Positions 7,773 to 18,240 of a stretch of DNA of 64,000 bases are shown here, one piece after another. A model generated the notes under the pieces. It did no database searches, had not been told where the DNA came from, and saw only the letters and a list, made by a program, of their open reading frames with translations. The stretch is from NCBI RefSeq assembly GCF_045055315.1, contig NZ_CP173677.1:1674001-1738000 (forward strand), in the 5' to 3' direction. Each line of letters opens with the position of its first letter. The stretch's first letter is position 1. The position numbers and the translations under genes are program-made. Source of the DNA: Brachymonas wangyanguii (GTDB taxonomy: Bacteria > Pseudomonadota > Gammaproteobacteria > Burkholderiales > Burkholderiaceae_C).

Positions 7773-9848
7773 TCAGTGGGACTTGGCCATGGCCTCGGCA
7801 GGCAAGGGCTCGTACGGCACTTCATGCATCACCGGCTGTGCCTGCTTGCGCGCAGCCAGCGATGTACGGATACCGTAGAACAGGATAACCACAACCACCG
7901 ACATGAACAAGGCCGTCAGGGCCGCATCCAGGCGGTTGTTGAACACCAGGCGGCTCATTTCTTCCATGGACTTGGCCGGGGCCAGCAACTGGCCCGACTG
8001 CATCGCGGCATCAAACTTGTTGGCCAGCGCCAGGAAGCCGATACGCGGATCGGTATGGAACAGCTTCTGGAAACCGGCGTACATGGTGATGATCAGCAGC
8101 CAGACCGTGGGCACGATGGCGACCCAGGCGTAGCGGTCCTTCTTCATCTTGAACAGCACGGTCGCCACCAGCGTCAGCGCGATCGCGGCCAGCATCTGGT
8201 TGGCAATGCCGAACAGCGGCCACAGCGTGTTGATGCCGCCCAGCGGATCGACCACGCCCTGGTACAGGAAGTAGCCCCACAGCGCCACGCAGACGGCGGT
8301 AGCCACCAGGTTGCCGATCAGCGAATCGGTCTGCTTCAGCGCCGGCACAAAGTTGCCCAGCAGGTCCTGCAGCATGAAACGGCCGGAGCGGGTACCGGCG
8401 TCCACCGCGGTCAGGATGAACAGCGCCTCGAACAGGATGGCAAAGTGGTACCAGAAGGCCATCATGCCCTCGCCACCAAACACCTGGTGCAGGATGTGGG
8501 CCATGCCCACCGCCAGCGTCGGTGCGCCACCGGCACGCGAGATGATGGTGGATTCACCCACATCGGCCGCGACCTGGTTCAGGATTTCCGGCGTGATGGC
8601 AAAGCCCCAGCCGTTGATCACGGCAGCCGCCGATTCCGGCGTGGTGCCCAGCACCGCTGCCGGTGCGTTCATGGCAAAGTAGACGCCCGGGTCAATCACG
8701 GACGCAGCGATCAGCGCCATGATGGCCACGAACGATTCCATCAGCATGCCGCCGTAACCGATCAGGCGTGCGTGGCTTTCGTTTTCCAGCATCTTCGGCG
8801 TGGTGCCGGAAGAAATCAGCGCGTGGAAGCCGGACACGGCGCCACAGGCAATCGTGATGAACAGGAACGGGAACAGGTTGCCGCTCCAGGCCGGGCCGGT
8901 GCCGTCGATGAAACGGGTCACGGCCGGCATCTTCATCTCGGGCGCGATGAACAGCACGCCGCATGCCAGACCGACAATCGTGCCGATCTTCAAGAAGGTG
9001 GACAGGTAGTCACGCGGTGCCAGCAACAGCCACACCGGCAACACGGCAGCAACAAAGCCGTAGATCACCAGCGCCCAGGTCAGCTGCTTGCCGTCCAGGT
9101 CAAAGTGCTGCGCCAGCGAAGGTGTCTCGGCCACCACGCCGCCATAGTACAGCGCCCACATCAGCATCAGGAAGCCGATGACGGAAATCTCGCCGATACG
9201 GCCCGGGCGCAGGTAGCGCATGTACAGGCCCATGAAGATGGCGATCGGGATCGTGGCGGCCACGGTGAACGTGCCCCAGGGGCTGTGCGTCAGCGCCTTC
9301 ACCACGATCAGGGCCAGCACCGCCAGAATGATGATCATGATCATGAAGGTGCCGAACAGCGCAATCACGCCGGCCACCGGACCCATTTCGGACTTGATCA
9401 GGTCGCCCAACGAGCGGCCGTCACGGCGCGTGGACACGAACAGCACCATGAAGTCCTGCACCGCGCCGGCAAACACCACGCCAGCCAGGATCCACAGCAT
9501 GCCGGGCAGATAGCCCATCTGTGCGGCCAGGACCGGGCCGACCAGCGGGCCGGCGCCGGCAATCGCGGCAAAGTGGTGGCCAAACAGCACACCCTTGTTG
9601 GTCGGCACATAGTCCAGACCGTCGTTGTGACGCCAGGCCGGCGTCATGCGCGTGGCATCCAGGCCAAGCACCTTGTTCGCAATGAACAGGCTGTAGTAGC
9701 GGTAGGCAATCAGGTAGACGCACACTGCAGCCACGACAATCCACAAGGCATTGATGGACTCCCCTCGCTGCAGTGCCACGTAGCCGAGTGCACCTGCCCC
9801 GGCAATGGCTACCACCAGCCACAGGAGCCGGGATAACATTTGATTCAT
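7773..9848 (-). CDS. cstA: CstA family pyruvate/peptide transporter (carbon starvation protein A)
   Basis: A 691-residue polytopic inner-membrane protein. Family motifs include GVLFGHHFAAIAGAGPLVGP, the sequence after RRDGRSLGDLIK, and HALISSGTTPKMLENE. CstA and BtsT take up pyruvate, and CstA was first described as a carbon-starvation-induced peptide transporter. Length and topology fit the family (about 16 or more helices). GGAG seven bases upstream of 9848 supports the start. It forms an operon with the YjiX-type gene downstream. A histidine-kinase partner such as BtsS is not present in the window. Confidence 0.93.
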   Translation of the reverse strand: MNQMLSRLLWLVVAIAGAGALGYVALQRGESINALWIVVAAVCVYLIAYRYYSLFIANKVLGLDATRMTPAWRHNDGLDYVPTNKGVLFGHHFAAIAGAGPLVGPVLAAQMGYLPGMLWILAGVVFAGAVQDFMVLFVSTRRDGRSLGDLIKSEMGPVAGVIALFGTFMIMIIILAVLALIVVKALTHSPWGTFTVAATIPIAIFMGLYMRYLRPGRIGEISVIGFLMLMWALYYGGVVAETPSLAQHFDLDGKQLTWALVIYGFVAAVLPVWLLLAPRDYLSTFLKIGTIVGLACGVLFIAPEMKMPAVTRFIDGTGPAWSGNLFPFLFITIACGAVSGFHALISSGTTPKMLENESHARLIGYGGMLMESFVAIMALIAASVIDPGVYFAMNAPAAVLGTTPESAAAVINGWGFAITPEILNQVAADVGESTIISRAGGAPTLAVGMAHILHQVFGGEGMMAFWYHFAILFEALFILTAVDAGTRSGRFMLQDLLGNFVPALKQTDSLIGNLVATAVCVALWGYFLYQGVVDPLGGINTLWPLFGIANQMLAAIALTLVATVLFKMKKDRYAWVAIVPTVWLLIITMYAGFQKLFHTDPRIGFLALANKFDAAMQSGQLLAPAKSMEEMSRLVFNNRLDAALTALFMSVVVVILFYGIRTSLAARKQAQPVMHEVPYEPLPAEAMAKSH

Positions 9849-10022
9849 GCTGAACTCCGTATAAAAACTTCCGGCGTGATTGTCGGAATGTAGCGGTTGT
9901 ATCAGACCGTGACCATACGTGTCATGTTTTTCAACTAATTAGTCCTCCAGGCAACAGGGTTTCTGGTCCAATGTCACGCCTGTCTCACACAGCGCCTGGC
10001 GACTTCCTGCACAATCACGCCC

Positions 10023-11018
10023 ATGACCTGGATTGACAAACTCAGGAGCGGCGTATCCTCGCTGTTCCGCAAACGCAAGCGCAGCAGCCCTCCTGCCGCT
10101 GCCCCCGCCAGCCCGCCACCTCCGGCATCGACTGCCCGCCCGCCCGCGCCCCTGCGCGGCCGCATCGAGCGCGGTGAAGAATTCCAGCCCGGCGTGGGCA
10201 GCAGCGATTACCGCCTGTTCATTCCGCTGCAGGCTGATCCGCAGCGCCCGCGCCCGCTGGTGCTGATGCTGCACGGCTGCAAGCAAAACCCGGACGATTT
10301 TGCCGCCGGTACCGGCATGGACCAGCTGGCCGATACCGAAGGCTTTTTCGTGCTCTACCCGGGCCAGAACCGCAAGCGCAACCCGCAAGGTTGCTGGAAC
10401 TGGTTCTCGCGCCGCAACCAGCGCCGTGACTGGGGCGAACCGGAACTGATCGCCTCCATGGTGCGCAAGGCCATGCAGGACCATCCGGTCGATCCCTCGC
10501 GCATCTATGTCGCCGGCCTGTCGGCTGGCGGTGCCATGACGGCCCTGATGGCACGCAACTACCCCGACCTGTTCGCTGCCGCAGCCATCCATGCCGGCCT
10601 GCCGCCCGGTGCTGCCACCAGCATTCCCGGTGCCTTCAGCGCCATGCGGCGCGGCGCCCGCGGCACAGCGCTGCCGGATGGCCACCCGCCCGTGCCGGTA
10701 CTGGTGCTGCAAGGCGACCGGGACGAAACCGTGCACCCGGACAACGGCCTGAACACGATCCAGGCCATGCTGCCCGGCGATTGCAGCTCGGTCGAACAAC
10801 GCATCAGCACCCCGGGCCGCGACGTCACGCTGACACGCTACCTGACGCCCGGAGGCAGCATCGCTGGTGAACTGTGGCTGGTACACGGCCTGGGCCATGC
10901 CTGGAGCGGCGGCCATCCGTCCGGCAGCTATACCGATCCTACCGGCCCCAATGCCAGCGATGAATCGCTGCGCTTCTTCCGCCAGTACGTCAACCCGCGT
11001 TCACGCAGCGCACGCTGA
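10023..11018 (+). CDS. PHB depolymerase family esterase
   Basis: A 331-residue alpha/beta-hydrolase of the polyhydroxybutyrate-depolymerase/LpqC type. The N-terminus is basic and then Pro/Ala-rich (residues 1-47), without a clear signal peptide. The catalytic domain has PLVLMLHGCKQNPDDFA (oxyanion region), the lipase box GLSAGG, and VLVLQGDRDETVHPDN with the acid residue. The final histidine is probably in LVHGLGHAWSGG, a common ending in this family. The substrate may be a short-chain ester or PHB oligomers. Its stop directly abuts the convergent thioesterase gene. Confidence 0.88.
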   Translation: MTWIDKLRSGVSSLFRKRKRSSPPAAAPASPPPPASTARPPAPLRGRIERGEEFQPGVGSSDYRLFIPLQADPQRPRPLVLMLHGCKQNPDDFAAGTGMDQLADTEGFFVLYPGQNRKRNPQGCWNWFSRRNQRRDWGEPELIASMVRKAMQDHPVDPSRIYVAGLSAGGAMTALMARNYPDLFAAAAIHAGLPPGAATSIPGAFSAMRRGARGTALPDGHPPVPVLVLQGDRDETVHPDNGLNTIQAMLPGDCSSVEQRISTPGRDVTLTRYLTPGGSIAGELWLVHGLGHAWSGGHPSGSYTDPTGPNASDESLRFFRQYVNPRSRSAR

Positions 11019-11429
11019 TCAGCGATTGGGCGGGATGGCGTAGGTGCCCACCACGTGGGCCACTGTTTCTTCCGGCCGGCCTTCGGAGTACAGGAGCACC
11101 TCGCCCATCGCCTGGCTGCGCCCGACCTTGAGCATGCGGCAGCGCGCCATCACCGGCCGGTCGCCCGGCGGCTTGCGCAGGAAATTGGTGGTCAGGTTGG
11201 TGGTTACCGCCAGCGGCACGATGCCGATGCGCGTAAACAGCGCCACATACAGGGCTACGTCGGCCAGTTCCATCAAGACCGGTCCGGAGACCGTGCCGCC
11301 CGGCCGGATCTCGTCCTGACCCACCGGGTGCGACAGCACCGCCTCGCCATCGCCCAGCGATTCGATCACGCACTTGGTCTGGGGAAACTCGCGCGCCAGA
11401 AAGGCGCTGATTTCTTCTTTGGTCAACAT
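11019..11429 (-). CDS. PaaI-type hotdog thioesterase
   Basis: A 136-residue single hotdog domain of the PaaI family. Characteristic parts are DEIRPGGTVSGPVLMELAD, which takes the place of the usual HGG loop around the active aspartate, and the strand AVTTNLTTNFLRKPPGDRP. These proteins hydrolyse acyl-CoA thioesters. Here GG-T-VSGP replaces HGG, as in the subgroup often annotated PaaI-like. The substrate is unknown. It is convergent with the esterase and divergent from another hotdog gene, so the three genes form a small acyl-ester/thioester set. Confidence 0.85.
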   Translation of the reverse strand: MLTKEEISAFLAREFPQTKCVIESLGDGEAVLSHPVGQDEIRPGGTVSGPVLMELADVALYVALFTRIGIVPLAVTTNLTTNFLRKPPGDRPVMARCRMLKVGRSQAMGEVLLYSEGRPEETVAHVVGTYAIPPNR

Positions 11430-11573
11430 CGGCTGTCTGCTCCTGTGGCTCTGGAATGGAACGCATCAGGATAACGACCTTGACGTAAACGTAAATTCAG
11501 GGTTTTCCTGAATCCAGTCCCCGCCAGGCACACCCCTAAAATGGAACGACCGTCTTATTTTCAGGATTTTCCC

Positions 11574-12020
11574 ATGCGCATCTGGCACCAACCCGTCACC
11601 CTGGAGCAGATCAACCAGCTCAACAGCGGCTGCGCCGTCAGCCACCTTGGCATCGAATGCACCGCCCTGGGCGACGACTTCCTGACGGCACGCATGCCGG
11701 TGGATGCGCGCACGCGTCAGCCCTTTGGCCTGCTGCACGGCGGCTGCTCGATGGTGCTGGCCGAAACCCTGGCCTCGGTCGCCTCGGTCTGCACCGTGGA
11801 TACGCAGCAGTTCCTCTGCGTCGGCCAGGAAATCAATGCCAACCACGTACGCGCGGTACGCGAGGGCTGGGTGATCGGCACGGCACGCCCGGCCCACTTG
11901 GGCCGTACCAGCCAGGTCTGGGAAGTGCGCATCACCGACGAACAGGACAAGCTGGTCTGCATCTCGCGCGTCACCATGGCAGTGGTGCCGCGCGCGGCGC
12001 TGGAAAAATCCCGCGCCTGA
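11574..12020 (+). CDS. Hotdog-fold thioesterase, EntH/YdiI/MenI-like
   Basis: A 148-residue hotdog thioesterase. The active-site helix is FGLLHGGCSMVLAETLAS, with the HGG turn and catalytic glutamate, followed by GQEINANHVRAVREGWVIG. This is the pattern of YdiI (MenI) and EntH, which hydrolyse aromatic acyl-CoAs or acyl carrier proteins. The ATG at 11574 has AGGA seven bases upstream; an in-frame ATG at 11541 lacks a ribosome site. It is convergent with the SDR gene 12 bp away. Confidence 0.85.
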   Translation: MRIWHQPVTLEQINQLNSGCAVSHLGIECTALGDDFLTARMPVDARTRQPFGLLHGGCSMVLAETLASVASVCTVDTQQFLCVGQEINANHVRAVREGWVIGTARPAHLGRTSQVWEVRITDEQDKLVCISRVTMAVVPRAALEKSRA

Positions 12021-12032
12021 AGCGGCAGACGC

Positions 12033-12815
12033 TCAGGGATTACCGTACATGTTCGATTCACCACCGTCGATGGCAATCACCTGCCCGCTGACATAGCCGT
12101 TCTCGCGGCTTAGCAGATAGGCCACCAGCTGGCCGACATCTTCCGGCGCGCCCAGCCGGCGCGTCGGGTTGCGCGAGGCGTATTCGGTTTCCGCCGCTTT
12201 CGGATCGGCCGGATTGACCTGCTTGAAGGCCTCGGCCACCATCGGCGTCAGGATCGCACCAGGCGCGATGGCATTGGTCAGGATGCCGTCCTTGCCGTAT
12301 TCGAGTGCCGCATTCTTGCTCATGCCGACCACGGCGTGCTTGCTGGCCACATAGGCAGTCTGGTTCAATACGCCGCGAATGCCACCCACCGACGCCGCAT
12401 TGACGATGCGGCCATAGCCCTGTTTCCGCATCACCGGAATCACATGGCGCATGCCGTAGTAGACACCCATCACGTTGATGTCCAGCACCTTGCGGAACAC
12501 CTCCAGGTCGTAGTCCGTCATCGGTGCCTGGCGGCCTTCGATACCGGCGTTGTTGTAAAGGCCATCGATGCGGCCAAAAGCCTCTACCGTGGCATCCACA
12601 TAGCGCTGCACGGCGGCCTCGTCCGACACATCGGCCGCCACGGTGATGGTCCTGGCCTGTGGGCATTCAGCCGCCAGTGCCGCCTGCGCCTGCTGCAAGA
12701 CGTCCGCGTTGTAATCCACCAGTGCCACGGCAGCACCGCGTGACGCCAGCACCCTGGCCGCAGCCAGCCCCAGACCCATGGCAGCCCCGGTCACGATCAT
12801 TGCCTGATCCTGCAT
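12033..12815 (-). CDS. SDR family NAD(P)-dependent oxidoreductase
   Basis: A 260-residue classical short-chain dehydrogenase. The nucleotide site is TGAAMGLG, the structural NNAG is present, and the catalytic residues are the Ser in NAASVGG and the Tyr/Lys pair in YVASK. The C-terminus (YVSGQVIAIDGG) is typical of the glucose-1-dehydrogenase/FabG-like group. An aspartate after the second strand (LVDYNAD) suggests NAD preference; this is inferred. AGGAG seven bases before the ATG supports the start. The substrate cannot be assigned. Confidence 0.9.
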   Translation of the reverse strand: MQDQAMIVTGAAMGLGLAAARVLASRGAAVALVDYNADVLQQAQAALAAECPQARTITVAADVSDEAAVQRYVDATVEAFGRIDGLYNNAGIEGRQAPMTDYDLEVFRKVLDINVMGVYYGMRHVIPVMRKQGYGRIVNAASVGGIRGVLNQTAYVASKHAVVGMSKNAALEYGKDGILTNAIAPGAILTPMVAEAFKQVNPADPKAAETEYASRNPTRRLGAPEDVGQLVAYLLSRENGYVSGQVIAIDGGESNMYGNP

Positions 12816-12896
12816 TGCATTCTCCTTGTGCTTGTACAGCTTTCACCACAGCCCAAGCCGGAGCCGCCCCATGTAAGCCGGCGTAACAACGGTGAT

Positions 12897-13289
12897 TCAG
12901 ACTGCCGGCATGGAGCGCCAGGTCGGGATGCAGTGTGCCGCCAGCGCCGTGACCCAGTCCGGTTCGCCCGGTACGAACGCCAGGCCAAATCGCGGACTGA
13001 CGACAAAGCCGCTGCGCACAAAAACGCCAGCATCACGCTGGCGAACAAAGGTCTCAAGACCGGCAAACGGTACGCGCTGCCCGAACAGGAACAGCTCCGG
13101 CGCGCGCTTGGTGATTTCTTCCAACCGGCCGTTGTGCTGGAAACGCGCCACCCAGCTGCCGTAATCCAAGGCCTGCAGGCCGATCTCCAGCCGTTCGATA
13201 CTGAGCGGCTTGCCGTAGTAATGGCGAACCTGGTCATGGTTGGCCATGAACGGCAGCTGGTCCACCAGCAGATAAGGGATCACGTGCAT
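12897..13289 (-). CDS. Conserved-looking hypothetical protein, family not recognised
   Basis: A 130-residue predicted cytosolic protein that I do not recognise. It starts MHVIPYLLVDQLPFMAN and contains a YYGKPLSIERL segment, an aromatic strand-rich middle (GSWVARFQHNGRLEEIT) and a proline- and tryptophan-containing tail. It has no signal peptide, membrane helix or nucleotide motif. The ATG at 13289 is preceded by AGGA nine bases away. It lies 58 bp downstream of ettA on the same strand. Codon use looks like the neighbours, so it is probably a real gene. The alternating short strands could fit a small alpha/beta binding domain. Confidence 0.6.
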   Translation of the reverse strand: MHVIPYLLVDQLPFMANHDQVRHYYGKPLSIERLEIGLQALDYGSWVARFQHNGRLEEITKRAPELFLFGQRVPFAGLETFVRQRDAGVFVRSGFVVSPRFGLAFVPGEPDWVTALAAHCIPTWRSMPAV

Positions 13290-13347
13290 GGGCAACGGTC
13301 CTGGAAAGTGCCGGCCGTGAGCCGAAGCTCCTGCCGGCACGCCATGA

Positions 13348-15009
13348 TTACTTCAGGGCCTTGTAGCGCATGCGCTTGGGCTTGGCGCCCTCTTCGCCCA
13401 GACGCTTGATCTTGTCGGCCTCGTATTCCTGGTAGTTGCCGTCAAAGAACACCCACTGGGAATCGCCCTCTGCTGCCAGGATGTGGGTACAGATGCGGTC
13501 CAGGAACCAGCGGTCGTGGCTGATCACCATCACGCTGCCGGCAAACTCCAGCAGCGCGTCTTCCAGCGCACGCAGGGTTTCCACGTCCAGGTCGTTGGAG
13601 GGCTCGTCCAGCAGCAGCACGTTGCCGCCCTGCATCAGCGTCTTGGCCAGGTGCAGACGGCCACGCTCACCACCGGACAGCATGCCGACCTTCTTCTGCT
13701 GGTCGCCGCCGTTGAAGTTGAAGCGGCCGCAGTAGGCACGGCTCGGCATCTGGAACTTGCCCACGGTGATCAGGTCCAGACCGCCGGAAATGTCTTCCCA
13801 GACGGTTTTTTCGTTCGCCAGCTCGTCACGGTGCTGGTCGACAAAGGCCATCTGCACGGTCTTGCCAATCTTCACCTCGCCGCTGTCAGGCTGCTCGACG
13901 CCGGCCACCAGCTTGAACAGCGTGGACTTGCCCGCGCCGTTCGGACCGATGATGCCGACGATGGCACCGGCCGGAATCTTGAAGCTCAGGTTGTCGATCA
14001 GCAGGCGGTCGCCAAAGGACTTGCTGACGTTGGTGAACTCGATCACCTCGGTGCCCAGACGCTCGGCCACCGGAATGAAGATTTCCTGCGTCTCGTTGCG
14101 CTTCTGGTATTCGTAATCGCTCAGTTCCTCGAAGCGGGCCAGACGCGCCTTGGACTTGGCCTGGCGGCCCTTCGGGTTCTGGCGTGCCCACTCCAGCTCC
14201 TTCTTCATGGCCTTGGTGCGGGCATCTTCGGTGCGCTGTTCCTGCGCCAGGCGCGCTTCCTTCTGCTCCAGCCAGGTGCTGTAGTTGCCCTTGTACGGAA
14301 TGCCGTGGCCACGGTCCAGTTCCAGGATCCACTCGGCGGCGTTGTCCAGGAAGTAGCGGTCGTGGGTAATCGCCACTACGGTGCCAGTAAAGCGCGACAG
14401 GAACTGCTCCAGCCAATCCACCGATTCGGCGTCCAGGTGGTTGGTGGGTTCGTCGAGCAGCAGCATGTCGGGCTTGCTCAGCAGCAGCTTGCACAGCGCC
14501 ACGCGGCGCTTCTCGCCACCAGAGAGCTTGCCGATCACGGCATCCCAAGGCGGCAGGCGCAGCGCGTCAGCGGCGATTTCCAGCTGGTGCTCGCTGTCGG
14601 TGCCGGCAGCGGCGATGATGGCTTCCAGCTCACCCTGTTCGGCGGCCAGTGCGTCAAAGTCGGCATCGGGCTCGGCGTAGGCAGCGTAGATCTCGTCCAG
14701 GCGCGCACGCGCGTCGTTGACTTCCTTCATCGCCTCTTCCACCGCCTGGCGCACGGTGTGCTCGGGATTGAGTTGCGGTTCCTGCGGCAGGTAGCCGATG
14801 TCCAGACCCGGCATCGGCATGGCTTCGCCCTCGATCTCCTTGTCGATACCGGCCATGATCTTCAGCAGCGTGGACTTGCCGGAGCCGTTCAGGCCGAGCA
14901 CGCCGATCTTGGCGCCCGGAAAGAACGACAGCGAGATGTCCTTCAGGATCTGCCGCTTGGGCGGCACGATCTTGCTGACGCGGTTCATGGTGTAGACGTA
15001 TTGGGCCAT
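13348..15009 (-). CDS. ettA: EttA, energy-dependent translational throttle ABC-F ATPase
   Basis: A 553-residue ABC-F protein that binds the ribosomal E site and gates the first elongation steps according to ATP/ADP level. The start MAQYVYTMNRVSK is nearly universal in EttA and fixes the ATG at 15009, although the frame is open further upstream. The first ATPase has GLNGSGKST and LSGGEKRRVALCK with DEPTNHLD; the second has GPNGAGKST and LSGGERGRLHLAKT with DEPSNDLD. Between them lies the charged P-site tether region (KKELEWARQNPKGRQAKSKA). It has no membrane domain, as expected. Confidence 0.97.
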   Translation of the reverse strand: MAQYVYTMNRVSKIVPPKRQILKDISLSFFPGAKIGVLGLNGSGKSTLLKIMAGIDKEIEGEAMPMPGLDIGYLPQEPQLNPEHTVRQAVEEAMKEVNDARARLDEIYAAYAEPDADFDALAAEQGELEAIIAAAGTDSEHQLEIAADALRLPPWDAVIGKLSGGEKRRVALCKLLLSKPDMLLLDEPTNHLDAESVDWLEQFLSRFTGTVVAITHDRYFLDNAAEWILELDRGHGIPYKGNYSTWLEQKEARLAQEQRTEDARTKAMKKELEWARQNPKGRQAKSKARLARFEELSDYEYQKRNETQEIFIPVAERLGTEVIEFTNVSKSFGDRLLIDNLSFKIPAGAIVGIIGPNGAGKSTLFKLVAGVEQPDSGEVKIGKTVQMAFVDQHRDELANEKTVWEDISGGLDLITVGKFQMPSRAYCGRFNFNGGDQQKKVGMLSGGERGRLHLAKTLMQGGNVLLLDEPSNDLDVETLRALEDALLEFAGSVMVISHDRWFLDRICTHILAAEGDSQWVFFDGNYQEYEADKIKRLGEEGAKPKRMRYKALK

Positions 15010-15142
15010 GTGGCAAAAATCCTTGGTCAAGACGCCGGTCCGTGGCCCGAAAACCACCAAAAACCGGCAAAAACGGAAAAAATGCAGGGATTTCGATCAA
15101 ATACCTGATGCCTCTATTATCCCAGCATGCGACAATAAATGC

Positions 15143-15169
15143 TGTTGCCACCACCAGTGCATGGCAACA
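15143..15169 (+). other. Inverted repeat in the ettA/rhlE intergenic region
   Basis: TGTTGCCA (15143-15150) and TGGCAACA (15162-15169) form an 8-bp stem with an 11-base loop. It lies in the 320 bp between the divergent ettA and helicase starts, probably in the helicase 5' leader. No T-run follows, so it is not an intrinsic terminator. The rest of the gap shows no gene. Confidence 0.4.
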
Positions 15170-15329
15170 ACGGTGTTCTACCGCCTGCCGCACAGCCCGG
15201 CCATCGGGCTAATCTGCTTTAGCGGCTCCTCTGGATTTCCATCTGCCACTCACTGGTTTTGCGCCAGTGCATCCCGTGCACACGCTTACGGCCGATGGTC
15301 CTGCACCCCTGCTGGTGCCTGATAACAAC

Positions 15330-17084
<1,755 letters not shown>

Positions 17085-17125
17085 GCCAGCAGCATCAAAC
17101 GCCCTGCCCGGTTCGCCGGGCCATC

Positions 17126-17152
17126 AGGACCGGATCTTCCGGTCCTTTTTTC
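17126..17152 (+). terminator. Rho-independent terminator of the RNA helicase gene
   Basis: A 9-bp perfect stem (AGGACCGGA, loop TCT, TCCGGTCCT) is followed directly by a run of T. It lies 42 bp after the helicase stop. Confidence 0.9.
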
Positions 17153-17233
17153 TGCCTGCAGCCAGCAAGGCGCCAGAACAACAACGGCCGGGATCAACCC
17201 GGCCGTCTGTCTGGATGCAAGCCTGCTGCGTGC

Positions 17234-17542
17234 TCAGGAGCAGTACAGGCGATACAGCGTTTCCAGCACTTGCTGGGCACGCTCGTCGGCAATGCGGTAG
17301 AAAATCTGCTTGCCATCGCGGCGCGTCTGCACCAGCTCTTCACTACGGAGTACGCCCAGTTGCTGCGACAGGGTCGGCTGGCGAATGCCCAGCATCTCTT
17401 CCAACTCACCCACAGAGCGCTCGCCCTGGCTCAGCTGGCACAGCAGCAGCAGACGGTTTTCATTGGACATGACGCGCAGCAACTGGCTGGCTTCGCGGGC
17501 GGCCAGCTGCATGTGCTGCATGTCGATCAGGACTTCGCTCAT
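17234..17542 (-). CDS. ArsR-family repressor of the BigR/SqrR/YgaV (persulfide-sensing) type
   Basis: A 102-residue winged-helix regulator. The recognition helix region reads GIRQPTLSQQLGVLR. Cys35 (LLLLCQL) and Cys101 (YRLYCS) are 66 residues apart, the spacing of the Cys pair in SqrR (41/107) and BigR (42/108), which form a tetrasulfide on reaction with sulfane sulfur. E. coli YgaV has the same two contexts. The metal-site cysteines of arsenic sensors are absent. It is therefore probably a reactive-sulfur sensor, not a metal sensor. It is divergent from gloA across 191 bp. No persulfide dioxygenase gene is adjacent. Confidence 0.82.
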   Translation of the reverse strand: MSEVLIDMQHMQLAAREASQLLRVMSNENRLLLLCQLSQGERSVGELEEMLGIRQPTLSQQLGVLRSEELVQTRRDGKQIFYRIADERAQQVLETLYRLYCS

Positions 17543-17733
17543 GGGTCAGGTATCTTGGGTCAACGTATGGGATTCGATATTATGCATCTGGCACCAAAAA
17601 CCTGCACGATCGGCAAAGTGGCAATCCGTGAATATGTCACCACAATCCAACGGCATGCCCACCATGACGCTGTGGCACACTAGCCGGGTCCTGGCGCCAG
17701 CGGCGCCCCAACCCATTTTCAGGAACAGGCATC

Positions 17734-18141
17734 ATGCGAATCCTCCATACCATGCTGCGCGTCGGCAACCTGCAACGCTCCATCGATTACTACACCCAGG
17801 TGCTGGGCATGCAGCTGCTGCGCACCAGCGACAACCCGGAATACCAGTACACGCTGGCCTTCCTCGGCTTTGAAAGCAACCCGCACCAGGCCGAGCTGGA
17901 GCTGACCTACAACTACGGCACCGAGAGCTACGAGCACGGCACCGCCTACGGCCACCTGGCCATCGGCGTGCCCGACATCTACGCCGCCTGCGACAAGATC
18001 CGCGCCGCCGGCGGCCAGATCACGCGTGAGCCCGGTCCGGTCAAGGGTGGCAGCAGCGTGATCGCCTTCGTGGTCGATCCCGATGGCTACAAGATCGAGC
18101 TGATCGAGCGTGCCCACGACGCCGGCATGGAAAAACTCTGA
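17734..18141 (+). CDS. gloA: Glyoxalase I (lactoylglutathione lyase)
   Basis: A 135-residue VOC-fold enzyme that isomerises the glutathione-methylglyoxal hemithioacetal to S-lactoylglutathione. The four metal ligands are at the same positions as in E. coli GloA: His5, Glu56, His74 and Glu122. The short length also fits the nickel-dependent bacterial type. AGGA nine bases before the ATG supports the start. The next gene is convergent, behind a shared terminator. The upstream neighbour is the BigR-type sensor, transcribed away from gloA. Confidence 0.97.
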   Translation: MRILHTMLRVGNLQRSIDYYTQVLGMQLLRTSDNPEYQYTLAFLGFESNPHQAELELTYNYGTESYEHGTAYGHLAIGVPDIYAACDKIRAAGGQITREPGPVKGGSSVIAFVVDPDGYKIELIERAHDAGMEKL

Positions 18142-18160
18142 CACGCCAGTCTCAGAGACG

Positions 18161-18198
18161 AAAAAAATCCCCTGCAGCGCAAGCTTCAGGGGATTTTT
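18161..18198. terminator. Bidirectional terminator between gloA and the OmpA-domain gene
   Basis: A stem with ATCCCCTG and CAGGGGAT arms has an A-run on its left side and a T-run on its right, so it can end transcription from gloA (plus strand) and from the OmpA-domain gene (minus strand). Confidence 0.88.
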
Positions 18199-18240
18199 CA
18201 TGCTGGCCCTGTCGCAACGGCAAGGCCATGAGAAGCGGGA

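Noticed and set aside
7758..9836. 692-residue open frame opposite cstA
   Set aside because: Antisense shadow with extreme Gly/His/Gln/Arg content and no domain.
13483..15108. 541-residue open frame opposite ettA
   Set aside because: Shadow of the ABC-F gene; no family motifs.
17543..17733. Possible BigR/YgaV operator around GATATTATGCATC
   Set aside because: Only a short imperfect palindrome is seen; not enough to call a site.
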